Source of the DNA: Pseudomonadota bacterium
GTDB taxonomy: Bacteria; Pseudomonadota; Gammaproteobacteria; Acidiferrobacterales; UBA6901
DNA: 64,000 nucleotides
Reading direction: 5' to 3'
Assembly: GCA_021783175.1 (NCBI GenBank)
Contig: JAJXUF010000001.1
Coordinates: 50,876-114,875, forward strand
Below, in pieces: positions 1 to 8,943 of the stretch. The position numbers were made by a program, and so were the translations under genes. The number at the start of each line of letters is the position of its first letter. The stretch's first letter is position 1. The notes beneath the pieces are model-generated. The model ran no database searches. It was not told where the DNA came from and was given only the letters and a program-made list of their open reading frames with translations.

Positions 1-70
1 TCCACCTTCGGCGCAAGGCGTCAACATAATCTTTCAGATCTTTCGTTGGTTCTATGGCTTCGTCAATCAT
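1..70 (-). CDS. Chain-length determinant (Wzz-type) protein, N-terminal fragment
   Basis: Only the first 23 codons are inside the window; the gene runs off the left edge. Reading leftward from the ATG at 70, the peptide contains DLKDYVDALRRRW, which resembles the cytoplasmic start of Wzz/GNVR chain-length regulators of exopolysaccharide synthesis just before their first membrane helix. The context supports this: the two genes upstream on the same strand are an EPS-locus outer-membrane barrel and a polysaccharide export protein, and in exosortase-associated EPS clusters a Wzz-type protein is usually a neighbour. There is a 232-bp gap to the preceding gene and only a weak ribosome-binding site. 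The assignment rests on a short peptide plus context, so it is tentative. Confidence 0.55.
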   Translation of the reverse strand, partial: MIDEAIEPTKDLKDYVDALRRRW

Positions 71-302
71 CGCTTTCTACCACTTGTGAATGCAGCCGTT
101 ACCGCGACAGCAGCCTGCCGCACCGGAAAATCCCCCAAAGCATCGAGCAAAAACCAGGTGCCAATTTGTTGTTGTTCGCCCGCATTCGTCGACAGGCGGG
201 GCTGTATCGGCGCCGTTCGGTCAACGCATTCTAACAATCCTGTACGCGTTTCTCGAATATTCAGGGTCTTGTATCCGGTAGACATGTTTAACCTATTGAG
301 TT

Positions 303-1553
303 TTATCTGGAAATGGCGAAAGCCGGCCATGCGTAAGAGAGGGACAGGAACACGGCATTGGAGGCTGCTGACTGCGAGTTCGGGTCTGTGTCTTTCTGCC
401 ACATGTATTGATAGGCGGCCGTAGCGGTCAGATTTTCGGTCCATCTCCATCGCAAGCTCGGTCCTCCGCTGTATAGATTGCGGTCTACGCCGGACAGACT
501 CTGGCCAATGCCGTGAATACGGTAATAATTGAAATAGACAGCGCCACCCAGTCGCTCGGAAAGCTGCGTGTTTACGCTAAACGTGTCAGTGTCGGTCTGA
601 ACCTGTGTGCCGGCCCCGCTCGGGGCTACGGCTCTGCTCAGGACCAGGCTCATATTGCCTGTTTCGAACTGTTCCTGGAGGCTCGCGTTATAGACCGAAC
701 CGGAATCCTTGGTGAACGTCGGCTCGAGGAAACATTGCCCAAACAAGCTCAGTATAATCGGGTCGCACTGGGTTCCGCTGGTGCGCGTATTCTGCGCACC
801 TGCATACAGGCTTCCAGTAAGGCGTTCGGTAAAGTTTTCGGATACCCCCAATTCTCCTGACGTCGTTTTCGAGGTCACATTTGTGCCGGAAATTTGCATC
901 ACAGGGACGTGGAAGTCGGTATAGTTCACAACGCCAAATATCTGAGTGCGCTCGCTCAAGTTCCTGGCAAGGGTCAGACTGCTTGAGTCTTGGGTATAGT
1001 CATACAGCTGCGCAGCCGCTCCACTGCTTCCGTAGGACACGTCGCTGCGTTGGTAAGCCACCTGCACCTGGCTGGTGTCGCTGATTGCCCACGTCCAGGT
1101 TGGTCCAATGTTGCGCGTAATGCGTTGCATCTGTGTGTGTACGAGGCCGATGTCACTCACATTCTGCGTTCCTGTCAATACCGACTCATTCGCATAGGTT
1201 CCAGCAAGCTGCCAGGTGCTACGCTGCGTCTTGAAACTTGAATTGAGGTACAGGTATTGGCCGTTTGTGTCGAGCCCGCTCTGTCCGGAGTAGCGGCTGT
1301 TGGTCCATTGCGTGGTACCGGTAAGATTCCAGTTTTCCTGTTGTGCGGTCAGGTCGACGCGAGGGGTAATGACTGTCCCAGTGACAGCAGGTTCAGGGGT
1401 CGTCGTGAGAAGGAAGTTGTCGTTGTAGAGCTCCTGAAGACTGATCGAAGGTGTCGCGGACCACTCGGCGGCTTTTGTAGAAAGTGAAAAGCCAGAAGAT
1501 GCCAGCAGCGCGGCGAAGATTGTGAACGTCAGCGGAGCAGGGTTGCGTGCCAT
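303..1553 (-). CDS. Exopolysaccharide-locus outer-membrane beta-barrel protein (PEP-CTERM-system type)
   Basis: A 416-residue protein with an N-terminal signal peptide (hydrophobic stretch about residues 8-25, cleavage near KAAEWS). The rest is alternating polar/hydrophobic strands rich in Tyr, Trp, Ser and Thr, typical of a large outer-membrane barrel. The early NDNFLLT segment and repeated strand pairs resemble the barrel family found beside EPS genes in exosortase-bearing bacteria (the TIGR03016-like group), which I recognise by pattern only. It probably helps move or anchor the polysaccharide at the outer membrane. It is on the same strand as the export protein upstream, with 180 bp between them. 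The ATG at 1553 has no good Shine-Dalgarno sequence, so the start is plausible rather than proven. Confidence 0.7.
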   Translation of the reverse strand: MARNPAPLTFTIFAALLASSGFSLSTKAAEWSATPSISLQELYNDNFLLTTTPEPAVTGTVITPRVDLTAQQENWNLTGTTQWTNSRYSGQSGLDTNGQYLYLNSSFKTQRSTWQLAGTYANESVLTGTQNVSDIGLVHTQMQRITRNIGPTWTWAISDTSQVQVAYQRSDVSYGSSGAAAQLYDYTQDSSSLTLARNLSERTQIFGVVNYTDFHVPVMQISGTNVTSKTTSGELGVSENFTERLTGSLYAGAQNTRTSGTQCDPIILSLFGQCFLEPTFTKDSGSVYNASLQEQFETGNMSLVLSRAVAPSGAGTQVQTDTDTFSVNTQLSERLGGAVYFNYYRIHGIGQSLSGVDRNLYSGGPSLRWRWTENLTATAAYQYMWQKDTDPNSQSAASNAVFLSLSYAWPAFAISR

Positions 1554-1733
1554 GGTTAGGATTCGGAAGGAGATGCCGGGCCGCTAAGCGGGTTCCAGCT
1601 TCTTCTTCAGAGCCGGAAGCTTACGAGTGGTTTCGCGTTCACGGCCACTATCCTGATGGATTGCGCGATGTCCAAAGGTCTGATCTGAGTGATGAAATGC
1701 GCGCATGGCGCCAGTGCTGTCGGGCGATGGCAG

Positions 1734-2339
1734 CTACGGCACAACAACCACGTCGCCCGCCTGCAGGATGATGTTTTGCCCGAGATCCTTGCCGCTTTCT
1801 ACTTGACCATATTTGAACCCAATTGCGGTTTCGGTGCCACGAGTGCGGCGAAGGATCTTGATGCTGTTTTCCGAAGCAAACGGAGTCATACCGCCAGCCA
1901 TGCTCAGCGCCTGCATGACATCAACATCGCTGTTGGCAATGAACACGCCAGGCTTGTTGACCTTGCCGATGACGTAGATCACGTTGCCCTGGATCTGCTT
2001 CATCGTGACCGTCACGACCGGGTCGGGAATATACTTGCCGAGTTTCGCGGAAATCTCTCTTCGCACGTCTTCTACCGTTCTTCCAGCAGCCTGAATGTCC
2101 CCGGTCAACGGAAAGGACAGTTTGCCATCAGGGCGGACAAGCACGTCATTCTGCAAATCCTTTTCCTTCCATACGGATACGTTGAGGATATCGCCCGGCT
2201 GAATCAGGTAGGCAGGTTCAGTCGGGCCGGCCGTGACAGATGGCGTTGCTGCCTGCCTCTTGGCCTCCTGGCCATGCGCGGCCGGTGTCATGCCGAATAT
2301 GACCAAAAGCAATGCGAAGGACAAAGATAGGGCTTTCAT
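1734..2339 (-). CDS. Polysaccharide biosynthesis/export protein (Wza/EpsE-like)
   Basis: A 201-residue secreted protein with a signal peptide (cleavage near AAHG|QEA, about residue 23). It then has the polysaccharide-export domain, starting at YLIQPGDILNVSVWKEKDL and including VLVRPDGKLSFPLTGDI, followed by a SLBB-type domain (about residues 115-201) with VIGKVNKPGVF and a terminal GDVVVVP. These are hallmarks of the Wza/EpsE family that forms or feeds the outer-membrane export channel for exopolysaccharide. It is shorter than classical Wza (about 380 residues) but typical of the short EPS-export proteins of exosortase/PEP-CTERM loci. I see no clear lipobox. It is first of the EPS genes on this strand, and the Wzz fragment and barrel lie downstream. 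Confidence 0.88.
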   Translation of the reverse strand: MKALSLSFALLLVIFGMTPAAHGQEAKRQAATPSVTAGPTEPAYLIQPGDILNVSVWKEKDLQNDVLVRPDGKLSFPLTGDIQAAGRTVEDVRREISAKLGKYIPDPVVTVTMKQIQGNVIYVIGKVNKPGVFIANSDVDVMQALSMAGGMTPFASENSIKILRRTRGTETAIGFKYGQVESGKDLGQNIILQAGDVVVVP

Positions 2340-2416
2340 AGGCAGTGCGGTGGTGCGAAAGTTGAAGGTTCTCTTGTAGTGGATTTCGGTCGAGGCCCGA
2401 AGTCACACACCTGGCC

Positions 2417-2450
2417 CACCGCTTATGGCTTCATTGGAGCAGAAGCGGTG
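2417..2450. terminator. Inverted repeat between the protease gene and the EPS export gene
   Basis: CACCGCTT at 2417-2424 pairs perfectly with AAGCGGTG at 2443-2450 across an 18-base loop. It lies just after the protease gene ends on the minus strand and before the export gene starts. There is no T-run on either side, so it is a weak terminator candidate or an operator-like palindrome. Confidence 0.35.
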
Positions 2451-2482
2451 AGGAGCGTCAAGTCAAACGCACAGAATGAGGG

Positions 2483-3043
2483 TCATTGTGCCGCAAGCCA
2501 TCTGTTGAAGGTGCCAGTGACAAATACCATGAACACAATGTTTGAAAGCATATGCGTGAGGACAAGCAAGGGCAGATCACGGGTGCGCTGGTAAAGCCAG
2601 CCATAGAAGAGCGAGGGCAGGAATACGAGCGGCGCGATCACCCAGCCTCGCGTCAGACCGTGAAGCAAACTGAACAGCACAGAGGCAATGACATTGGCCG
2701 AAACACCGGTCCCCAAAGAAGACATAAAATAAGCGCGAAAGAACCATTCTTCCGGCAAGGCAGCTGTAAGGAATGTGGAAACACCGGGTTCCAGGTAATC
2801 CGGCTTCCATGCGAGCAGGGCGAAGCCCGCCAACAGCAAAGCTGTCCACGCGGCAATGTGACGAGGTGCCCTGGGGGACGCCGGAGGTTTCCAGTGCGGG
2901 TCGAGCAACGGATAGAAAAGCATCAACCCGACGAGCAAGTATCCCGAGTAGTTCGTTGCGCTGCGGTGAGCAGTCAGCGCAATAAAAACGGCGCAGGCCG
3001 CAAGACCTGCGCCGCCAAGCCAGGGAAAAAGTCCCTTGCGCAA
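2483..3043 (-). CDS. CPBP-family glutamic intramembrane protease, JDVT-/MYXO-CTERM sorting type
   Basis: A 186-residue polytopic membrane protein with the three CPBP (Abi/CAAX-like) motifs: E98-E99-x3-R103 in EEWFFRAY, F124-x3-H128 in FSLLHGL, and H164-x3-N168 in HMLSN. These are the catalytic residues of glutamic intramembrane proteases. Small members of this family (MrtJ, MrtC) act as sorting proteases for one or a few C-terminally tagged surface proteins. Here the start codon (TTG at 3043) follows immediately after the TGA of the upstream surface-protein gene, so the two are translationally coupled. That gene ends in a Cys-containing sorting tail, the likely substrate. No other start codon gives a full first helix. 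The family assignment is strong; the pairing with the neighbour is inferred from position and tail features. Confidence 0.8.
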   Translation of the reverse strand: MRKGLFPWLGGAGLAACAVFIALTAHRSATNYSGYLLVGLMLFYPLLDPHWKPPASPRAPRHIAAWTALLLAGFALLAWKPDYLEPGVSTFLTAALPEEWFFRAYFMSSLGTGVSANVIASVLFSLLHGLTRGWVIAPLVFLPSLFYGWLYQRTRDLPLLVLTHMLSNIVFMVFVTGTFNRWLAAQ

Positions 3044-4339
3044 TCAGTGTTGACGTTTACGCCGATACCAGCCGAGCCAGGCCACAAATCCGAGCAGTAG
3101 CCACCAGTCGCCGCGCTTCAGCGGATCGACAGGGGTTGGGCTCAAGCTGCAACCACTCGTGCCGCTGGTGCGGGTATCTGTTGTGGCGCTCAGCGTGCCG
3201 GTCGCGATGCCACCCGGATCGCTGATCGCGCCAGCGGTTGGATTGCTGTCATTGGTGCCGTTATCGACGATAGTCAGTTCGACACAGTAATTACCCTGGG
3301 TGAGTCCGGGAGTGTAAGTGAGCCCGGATGCGCAAGTACCCGGGCTTCCTGGCGCGGAGGAAACGGCATTTCCTCCGGACGTGTCGAAGTTGCCCCATGT
3401 CCTGGTGTTCGGATTGTATTTGCGATAGAGGGCTTTCGCCGGCAACGGGCTTGCCAACGGAATCACCACATTGACCGTGCCCGGTGCCGATGTTATTGAA
3501 AAATCGTAATACAGGTGCAATGGATACTGGTACGCGGGATCCGGATCTTGGGGAATATTGTGCGCCGCCAGGTCGGTATCGCCCAGACGGTATCCTGCCA
3601 CGCCGGTGATGCCGGGGGCCAATGTGCCACCGCTGGTGGTAAGCGGCCCTGGCTCAATCACTGTTCCGGTGAGATGCAGAAAGTAATGCACGCCGCCAAA
3701 CCCTGATGGGTCGTTGGCCGGCACGGTGGCCGCATAGTTAAGGGTAAATGCGCCGCCATTAGCGCCGCCCCACGTCAGGTTGCCAGCACCGTTCGAAAAT
3801 GTCTCTCCGGTGCAAGCCATCAACGGGGCCGAGCAGTTGAGCGGCTGCCATGCGTTGGTTCCCATGTCGATCGCCGGAATGGCGTTCCAGGTCACACGCC
3901 AGCCGCTGAAATCGAGCGTAGTCGTGCTCAGCTGGGTTACGGGAGATGTCACGAAATCCATGCCAGTGTTCCCGAAGAAGGACCACGGCTGGTCGATGCC
4001 GATGTTTTCCGAGCCGTCGGGAAAGCCGGTATGGCTGCCTGTAGCCGAGGTTACGATACCGATAGGTACGCCAAAGTACGCGGCGATCGGGGTTCTTTCT
4101 CCTGACTCTATTTTTGAGTCTCCATTGGTATCCATGCCGAAATAGGATCCGCTGGTAACAAATGCATTGTTAGTGGCAGCCCGCACCCCCGGGTCAAACA
4201 TCAGCACCGAGCCCGTGGGCAACGTCGCGACGGCCAGAGCGTTCCCGGCCGTCATTGCGCCGGCGAGCAGCAGCGCCGAACACAACACAGATTTCCGCAG
4301 TATTGTCGCGGCAATCATATTTTGATCTTTATGTTTCAT
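3044..4339 (-). CDS. Secreted surface protein, choice-of-anchor-U-like domain and Cys-type sorting tail
   Basis: A 431-residue protein with a signal peptide (cleavage near NALA|VAT). Residues about 45-235 match the core of the PEP-CTERM proteins at 11599, 12430 and 19198 (shared blocks such as PWSFFGNTGMDF, AWQPLNCSA, LNYAATVPANDPSG and a YFLHL strand). Residues about 280-375 look like a choice-of-anchor U domain (ALYRKYNPNTRTWGNF, then VELTIVDNGTNDSNP and AGAISDPGG). The end is not a PEP-CTERM: it has GCSL with Cys at 397, then a Trp/Leu-rich membrane helix (WWLLLGFVAWLGW) and basic YRRKRQH. This is a MYXO-/JDVT-CTERM-type layout, and the matching CPBP protease follows with no spacer. The ATG at 4339 has a good ribosome-binding site (GAGGAGA, about 9 bases upstream). 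Likely displayed on the cell surface after tail cleavage; ligand unknown. Confidence 0.8.
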   Translation of the reverse strand: MKHKDQNMIAATILRKSVLCSALLLAGAMTAGNALAVATLPTGSVLMFDPGVRAATNNAFVTSGSYFGMDTNGDSKIESGERTPIAAYFGVPIGIVTSATGSHTGFPDGSENIGIDQPWSFFGNTGMDFVTSPVTQLSTTTLDFSGWRVTWNAIPAIDMGTNAWQPLNCSAPLMACTGETFSNGAGNLTWGGANGGAFTLNYAATVPANDPSGFGGVHYFLHLTGTVIEPGPLTTSGGTLAPGITGVAGYRLGDTDLAAHNIPQDPDPAYQYPLHLYYDFSITSAPGTVNVVIPLASPLPAKALYRKYNPNTRTWGNFDTSGGNAVSSAPGSPGTCASGLTYTPGLTQGNYCVELTIVDNGTNDSNPTAGAISDPGGIATGTLSATTDTRTSGTSGCSLSPTPVDPLKRGDWWLLLGFVAWLGWYRRKRQH

Positions 4340-4465
4340 GATGCTTGTCTCCTCTCACCACATTGCATAGTAGTAATGGCTTTCTGGTTGTCAGTTCCCG
4401 TGCGTCGATCCTGCGGCACATTCCGGTACTTTTCGTATCGACTAGAAAGCATTTTGCGTTTCAGC

Positions 4466-5785
4466 TCAGAATTTGTAGCCAACGCTCACGTCAAAAGAGT
4501 CCTGCTGCATCTGTATCGACCCCGAGTTGCCAATGTAAGTCGGCCCGTATTGTTTGAACGTGAACGCATGCATGTAAGCGAAGTTCCATTCCAGGGTCTG
4601 GCTGCTCCGGTACGTCCCTCCCAGCGTCAAATGATTCTGCGTCGTGGCCGGTGCCACGATGTTGAACGCGATTTGCGAGCTTTGGTCGATGGGACTCTTT
4701 CCGTAGTTCCAGCCGCCGCGCACGGTCCACTTCGGATTCAAGTCGTAATTCAACCCGATCTTGTATACCGTCTGATCGTGCCAGCCGAATCCCAGACCGC
4801 CGTCCAGGCCGAGTGCATTGACACTTTTGCTGACCGGGTAGAGACCACCGGAGGTATTCGGTCCCGGGTTCGCAATTGCAGGAACGCCGGAATAGAGATA
4901 GCGCTCGATATCGAACGCCACGGTCGCCTTCTTGGTCGCTTTGAATGCAGCACCGATGATCCAGTTTGCGGGTGTATCAAAGGAGCCATGCCCTGCAAAG
5001 AGTTCTGAATATTCGTGGAAACGGCGATTGTAGACTTTCGACGTCGCCGAAGCGCCGAGAGTGAGCCGGTCGTCGGCGAGGTATTTTCCGGTCCAGCCCA
5101 CTCGCACGCCCAACCCGTAGCTCCAGTCTTCGCCATTGTTGGTCAGGTGGTCGGCGTTGCCCGACGCCGTGAACGTCGTGAAGTTACCCAGCCCGTAGGC
5201 CACGAATCGCTGCATCCCCACCACGAGCGAGGCGCCCACAGAATTTTTCTTGTCGAAAGCGTAGGCGATGGTCGGATTGAACTGCGCAATGAAAAGGCTC
5301 ACGCCGAGGTTGCCGGTATCGGTGCCGCCTGTTGGCGTATGCAGCGGATTTTGGTTGAGGTCGTAGAGATTCTTGGAGTAATTACTGCCGCCGCCCCCGA
5401 CCGGCACGAAATTGAACCCATATGACCAGTCGCCTTTATTCTTGACCCAGGCGATGGCTGGCATGAGATAGAGGTCGTCCCACTTGGGGGAGCCCTCGTC
5501 ACCGCCCAGGCCGATGACGCTTTTTGACTCGATTCCGCCGAGTGTCGCCGAGGCACGCGGCGAAAACAGACCGACGTCCAGGTCGAAGCGACTGCCCACT
5601 AATTGCAGGTTGGCCGGATTTGTTGCGCTGGATAATCCATCCTGGGCATAGGCGACACCGGCACCGCCCATTCCGATCGATTTGGCGCCAAAGCCGATCA
5701 TGAACATGCCGTTGGTCGCGAAAGCGGCCGCCGGCATCGTGAGGCCGACAGCCAGCGCCAGGGTCCGTTTGGTAAATAATTTCAT
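4466..5785 (-). CDS. FadL/OmpP1-family outer-membrane transport protein
   Basis: A 439-residue protein with a signal peptide cleaved near AFA|TNG (residues 23/24). The mature N-terminus has the FadL hatch pattern: TNGMFMIGFG, then SIGMGGAGVAYAQD and a TNPANL segment, the NPA-type signature of the family. The remaining residues form Tyr/Gly/Asn-rich strands ending in the C-terminal aromatic VSVGYKF, a barrel-assembly signal. FadL-type channels take up long-chain fatty acids or other hydrophobic compounds across the outer membrane. A second family member is at 22666. The ATG at 5785 is preceded by GAGGAG about 7 bases upstream. The substrate cannot be read from the sequence. Confidence 0.92.
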   Translation of the reverse strand: MKLFTKRTLALAVGLTMPAAAFATNGMFMIGFGAKSIGMGGAGVAYAQDGLSSATNPANLQLVGSRFDLDVGLFSPRASATLGGIESKSVIGLGGDEGSPKWDDLYLMPAIAWVKNKGDWSYGFNFVPVGGGGSNYSKNLYDLNQNPLHTPTGGTDTGNLGVSLFIAQFNPTIAYAFDKKNSVGASLVVGMQRFVAYGLGNFTTFTASGNADHLTNNGEDWSYGLGVRVGWTGKYLADDRLTLGASATSKVYNRRFHEYSELFAGHGSFDTPANWIIGAAFKATKKATVAFDIERYLYSGVPAIANPGPNTSGGLYPVSKSVNALGLDGGLGFGWHDQTVYKIGLNYDLNPKWTVRGGWNYGKSPIDQSSQIAFNIVAPATTQNHLTLGGTYRSSQTLEWNFAYMHAFTFKQYGPTYIGNSGSIQMQQDSFDVSVGYKF

Positions 5786-6608
5786 CTCCTCGCTCCTCTT
5801 CTTCTTAGGCGATACATCTCGTTTTTCTAGGTATCGCGTTTGGTTTTTTTGTATCTGTATGTTGTTTTGGTTCTAACTCGTGTCGCGTGTCGGTCAAGTG
5901 ACCGGCATACCGCTAGGTGCTTTTGACAATCCTTGTCCCGCGGTGCGTGACTGTGCGATTTTCTGCACCCCACGCCGCAAAATGCCAAGCGGACATGCCT
6001 GTGTACTGCTAGCGGTGAAAATCGGCAGGTTAGTGGAGGGGTCGCGCTGACCGCTTGTGCCCCTTGAAACCCCCAACCACAGGCGCCGTCGAATCCGTTC
6101 GTTTTCTTCAACGCGTTCGAGCGCTAGGCACTTAACGCGTCAATTCAATCGCCTCCTATGCGCTTCGTCTCTATCTTGTAGTTATGCTTATCAATTCGCC
6201 GGGGTGACTACGCTTGCATGTTGAACAGCGGTCATTAAATTGTCAAGATTCGTCCGTGTCTACACAGGATTTGGTACAAGTGAAAATACCTCGATGATCG
6301 GAATTCTGAAGCACAGAAATTAGGTTCTTCATTCAGTCGTGGATGCTAAGAATCTGTTTAGCGGCGGCCTCCTTAGGAAATACACGTCTGACAAAGTGGA
6401 CCGATGGTATCGCGAATGTCAACATCCGCAGATGTCATGACAATGTGGACCGACGGCAAATGCTCGACGAAATGATCCCTGTCCATGCAGATCGGGCAAG
6501 AAATTCAAGCACTGCTGCGGTGCTGGCGATGCGCGCCGACAAGATTCTGGCTTCTCTTCGGCGGGTCAGTTCGTCCGTCATAGTGCGCGCGTTTCTGACA
6601 ACTGCCCA
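5786..6608. other. Divergent intergenic region with a SEC-C coding remnant
   Basis: About 820 bp separates the minus-strand FadL gene from the plus-strand glycosyltransferase. From 6477 to 6521 the plus strand encodes PCPCRSGKKFKHCCG, a SEC-C zinc motif in frame with the downstream GTG at 6609. No stop separates them, but no ATG, GTG or TTG lies between the in-frame stop at 6438 and the motif. The rest must hold promoters for both flanking genes; no strong -35/-10 pair stands out. Confidence 0.5.
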
Positions 6609-8927
6609 GTGAAAAATACATCGCAGATGTCAGAGGCGACGCGCATTTTCGCGCTTGGAAATGCGCTGGCTGCACAAGGCCGCATAGAAGAGGCCATTGC
6701 CCACTATCGGCGGGCGCTGGGGCTCAACCCCGGTTTTCCCGACGCCCACACCAATCTTGCCAATGCGTTACGGGTGCTGGGCTCAAACGAGCAAGCGATC
6801 GCTCACTTTGAGCGAGCCCTCGAACTCAAACCCAATCAAGCTTCGGTGCACAACAACTGTGCCAACGCGCTGCGAGTGCTTGGCAGACAGGATAAAGCGA
6901 TAGGACACTACGAGCGTGCGCTAGCAATCCAACCAGATTACGTGGAAGCACACCACAATCTCGGTCTTGCGCTGGCTGCCTGTGGCGACCTTGGCCGGGC
7001 CATCGCGCACTACCAGCGTGCCGTTACGCTTGCACCGGATTTCGTTGAGGGTCACTACAACCTCGGCAATGCGCTGTGGGCGCAGGGCCAGAATGAGCAG
7101 GCGATTGCGCATTTTGAGCGTGTGCTGGTGCTGAGGCCAAGCTCTGGCCAGGCCCACAACAGTCTGGGCAATGTCCGCTGGGCGCAACGTCATTTCAATG
7201 AGGCGGCATCGCACTATGAGCGGGCCTTGGCGCTGATGCCGGAGTATGCCGACGCGCACAATAATCTTGGACTCACGCTGGCGACGCGCCGTAGCGAAGG
7301 CGACCTTGATCGGGCCAGAGTGCACTACGAGCGCGCGCTTGCCCTGAGGCCGGAATTTGCACAGACGTATTACAACCTTGGGAACCTCTTGTCGGATCAA
7401 GGGAACCTGGAAGGTGCCGTTGCCAAGTTCGAAAAGACGCTTGAACTCAAGCCGGATTACGCCGATGCGCACAGCAATCTGGGGGCGGCGCTCTGCGTGC
7501 TGGGAATGGTCGGCCAGTCGGCGATTCACTGCGAGCGCGCGCTGGTGCTTCGGCCAGACGATGCGTTAGCACACAACAATTTCGCGCAAGCTTTGTGGCT
7601 GCAGGGCAGCAATGAGCAGGCGATCGCCCATTACCAACGCGCCATGGCGCTGCAGCCTGACTACGTCGAGGCTCACAGCAATCTCTTGATGGCGCTGAAT
7701 TACTTGTCAGGCAATGATCCCGTGGCCGTGTACAAGGCACATCGGGATTATGCGGCAAAGCGGGAATCGCCGCTGGCCGCTTTCCGGCCCGTGCTGGCCG
7801 TTGATCGTTCGCCCAGCAGGCGACTTCGGGTCGGCTATGTTTCAGCTGATTATCGGCAGCATTCCGTCGCGTTCTTTCTTGAACCGTTGTTGTCGAATCA
7901 CGACCACGATCGTTTCGAAATATTTTGCTACTCCAATCACCAGCAAGAAGACGAAGTGACGAAGCGGCTGCGGCGGCATGCCGACCATTGGCGACACATT
8001 GCCCGTGTGCCGGACGATGTCGTCGCCGAGCAGATCCGGACAGATCGAATCGATATCCTGGTCGACCTGAGTGGCCATACCGCCCATAACCGTCTTCTCG
8101 TTTTCGCCCGTCGGCCTGCGCCTATTCAGGTTACCTGGCTGGGCTACCCGAATACGACCGGTCTGTCGGCCATGGACTACCGGATCACGGACAGTTTCGC
8201 AGACCCGGTCGGAATGACCGAAGATTTTCACTCCGAGACGCTCATTCGATTGCCAGAGAGTTTTTCCTGTTATCAGCCACCAGCCGACGCGCCCGAAGTC
8301 TCTCGGCTTCCTGCGTTCGAGAAGGGATACGTACGTTTCGGTTCCTTCAATAATTTGGCGAAGATTACACCAGAAGTCATGGAGGTGTGGGCAAGGATAC
8401 TGAAAGCAGTGCCGGATTCCCGGTTGACGCTCAAGAATCTCAATCTCCGCGAACCTGCAATCCAAGAGAATGTGCGAAATGCCTTCTTTCGCCTGGGTAT
8501 CGCACCAGATAGGCTGGAGGTGCTGGGGCCTGACAAGTCCGCAACAGTCCATCTCGAGCGATACGCGAGCATTGATATCGGCCTGGATCCGTTTCCCTAC
8601 AACGGCGCAACTACGACGTGCGAGGCGCTCTGGATGGGTGTACCAGTCGTTGTGCTCGCCGGAAGAACCCACGCCGGCAGGGTGGGTGTCAGTCAACTAA
8701 GCAACCTAGGATATGTCGATTTGGTCGCGCAATCGGTAGAAGAATACGTGACTATCGCTTCGACTGTGGCTGCCGACCTTGAGCGCCTCAGCACGCTGCG
8801 TGCGGTTCTTCGCAAGCGAGTCGCGGCGTCCCCGCTGACGAACGCGCCGCGCTTCGCCCAAAACCTGGAACAGGCCTACCTTTCGATGTGGAAAAAGTGG
8901 GTCACTGAGATGCAATCAGGTGGTTAA
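6609..8927 (+). CDS. TPR-repeat O-GlcNAc-transferase-like (GT41/SPINDLY) glycosyltransferase
   Basis: A 772-residue protein. Residues about 8-375 are roughly eleven tandem TPRs (repeats such as AIAHYRRALGLNPGFPDAHTN). The C-terminal half is a GT41 catalytic region: RLRVGYVSADYRQHSVAFF (with the His conserved near the active site of OGT), DILVDLSGHT, PIQVTWLGYPNTTG, FGSFNNLAKI and DPFPYNGATTTCEALWMGVP. GT41 enzymes transfer sugars from UDP- or GDP-donors to Ser/Thr of proteins; the TPR superhelix binds the acceptor. The GTG at 6609 is the first standard start, but a SEC-C zinc-binding motif lies upstream in the same open frame (6477-6521). The natural start may therefore be upstream, perhaps ACG at 6453, or a former ATG may have been lost. 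Neighbouring TPR-sulfotransferase and PEP-CTERM genes suggest a role in decorating surface proteins or polysaccharide. Confidence 0.9.
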   Translation: MKNTSQMSEATRIFALGNALAAQGRIEEAIAHYRRALGLNPGFPDAHTNLANALRVLGSNEQAIAHFERALELKPNQASVHNNCANALRVLGRQDKAIGHYERALAIQPDYVEAHHNLGLALAACGDLGRAIAHYQRAVTLAPDFVEGHYNLGNALWAQGQNEQAIAHFERVLVLRPSSGQAHNSLGNVRWAQRHFNEAASHYERALALMPEYADAHNNLGLTLATRRSEGDLDRARVHYERALALRPEFAQTYYNLGNLLSDQGNLEGAVAKFEKTLELKPDYADAHSNLGAALCVLGMVGQSAIHCERALVLRPDDALAHNNFAQALWLQGSNEQAIAHYQRAMALQPDYVEAHSNLLMALNYLSGNDPVAVYKAHRDYAAKRESPLAAFRPVLAVDRSPSRRLRVGYVSADYRQHSVAFFLEPLLSNHDHDRFEIFCYSNHQQEDEVTKRLRRHADHWRHIARVPDDVVAEQIRTDRIDILVDLSGHTAHNRLLVFARRPAPIQVTWLGYPNTTGLSAMDYRITDSFADPVGMTEDFHSETLIRLPESFSCYQPPADAPEVSRLPAFEKGYVRFGSFNNLAKITPEVMEVWARILKAVPDSRLTLKNLNLREPAIQENVRNAFFRLGIAPDRLEVLGPDKSATVHLERYASIDIGLDPFPYNGATTTCEALWMGVPVVVLAGRTHAGRVGVSQLSNLGYVDLVAQSVEEYVTIASTVAADLERLSTLRAVLRKRVAASPLTNAPRFAQNLEQAYLSMWKKWVTEMQSGG

Positions 8928-8943
8928 GCGGCAATTTTGCCGC
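8928..8943. terminator. Short hairpin after the glycosyltransferase gene
   Basis: GCGGCAA (8928-8934) and TTGCCGC (8937-8943) form a 7-bp stem directly after the stop codon. No T-run follows, so termination is uncertain. The 8928-9215 stretch lies between convergent genes and shows no other feature. Confidence 0.3.

Noticed and set aside
5950..6010. Sigma-54 promoter for the first FadL gene (TGGCATTTTGC on the minus strand)
   Set aside because: Distance between GG and GC is too short by four bases.
6343..6612. 89-codon frame upstream of the GT41 gene
   Set aside because: Not protein-like and out of frame with the SEC-C remnant, which is the real coding signal there.
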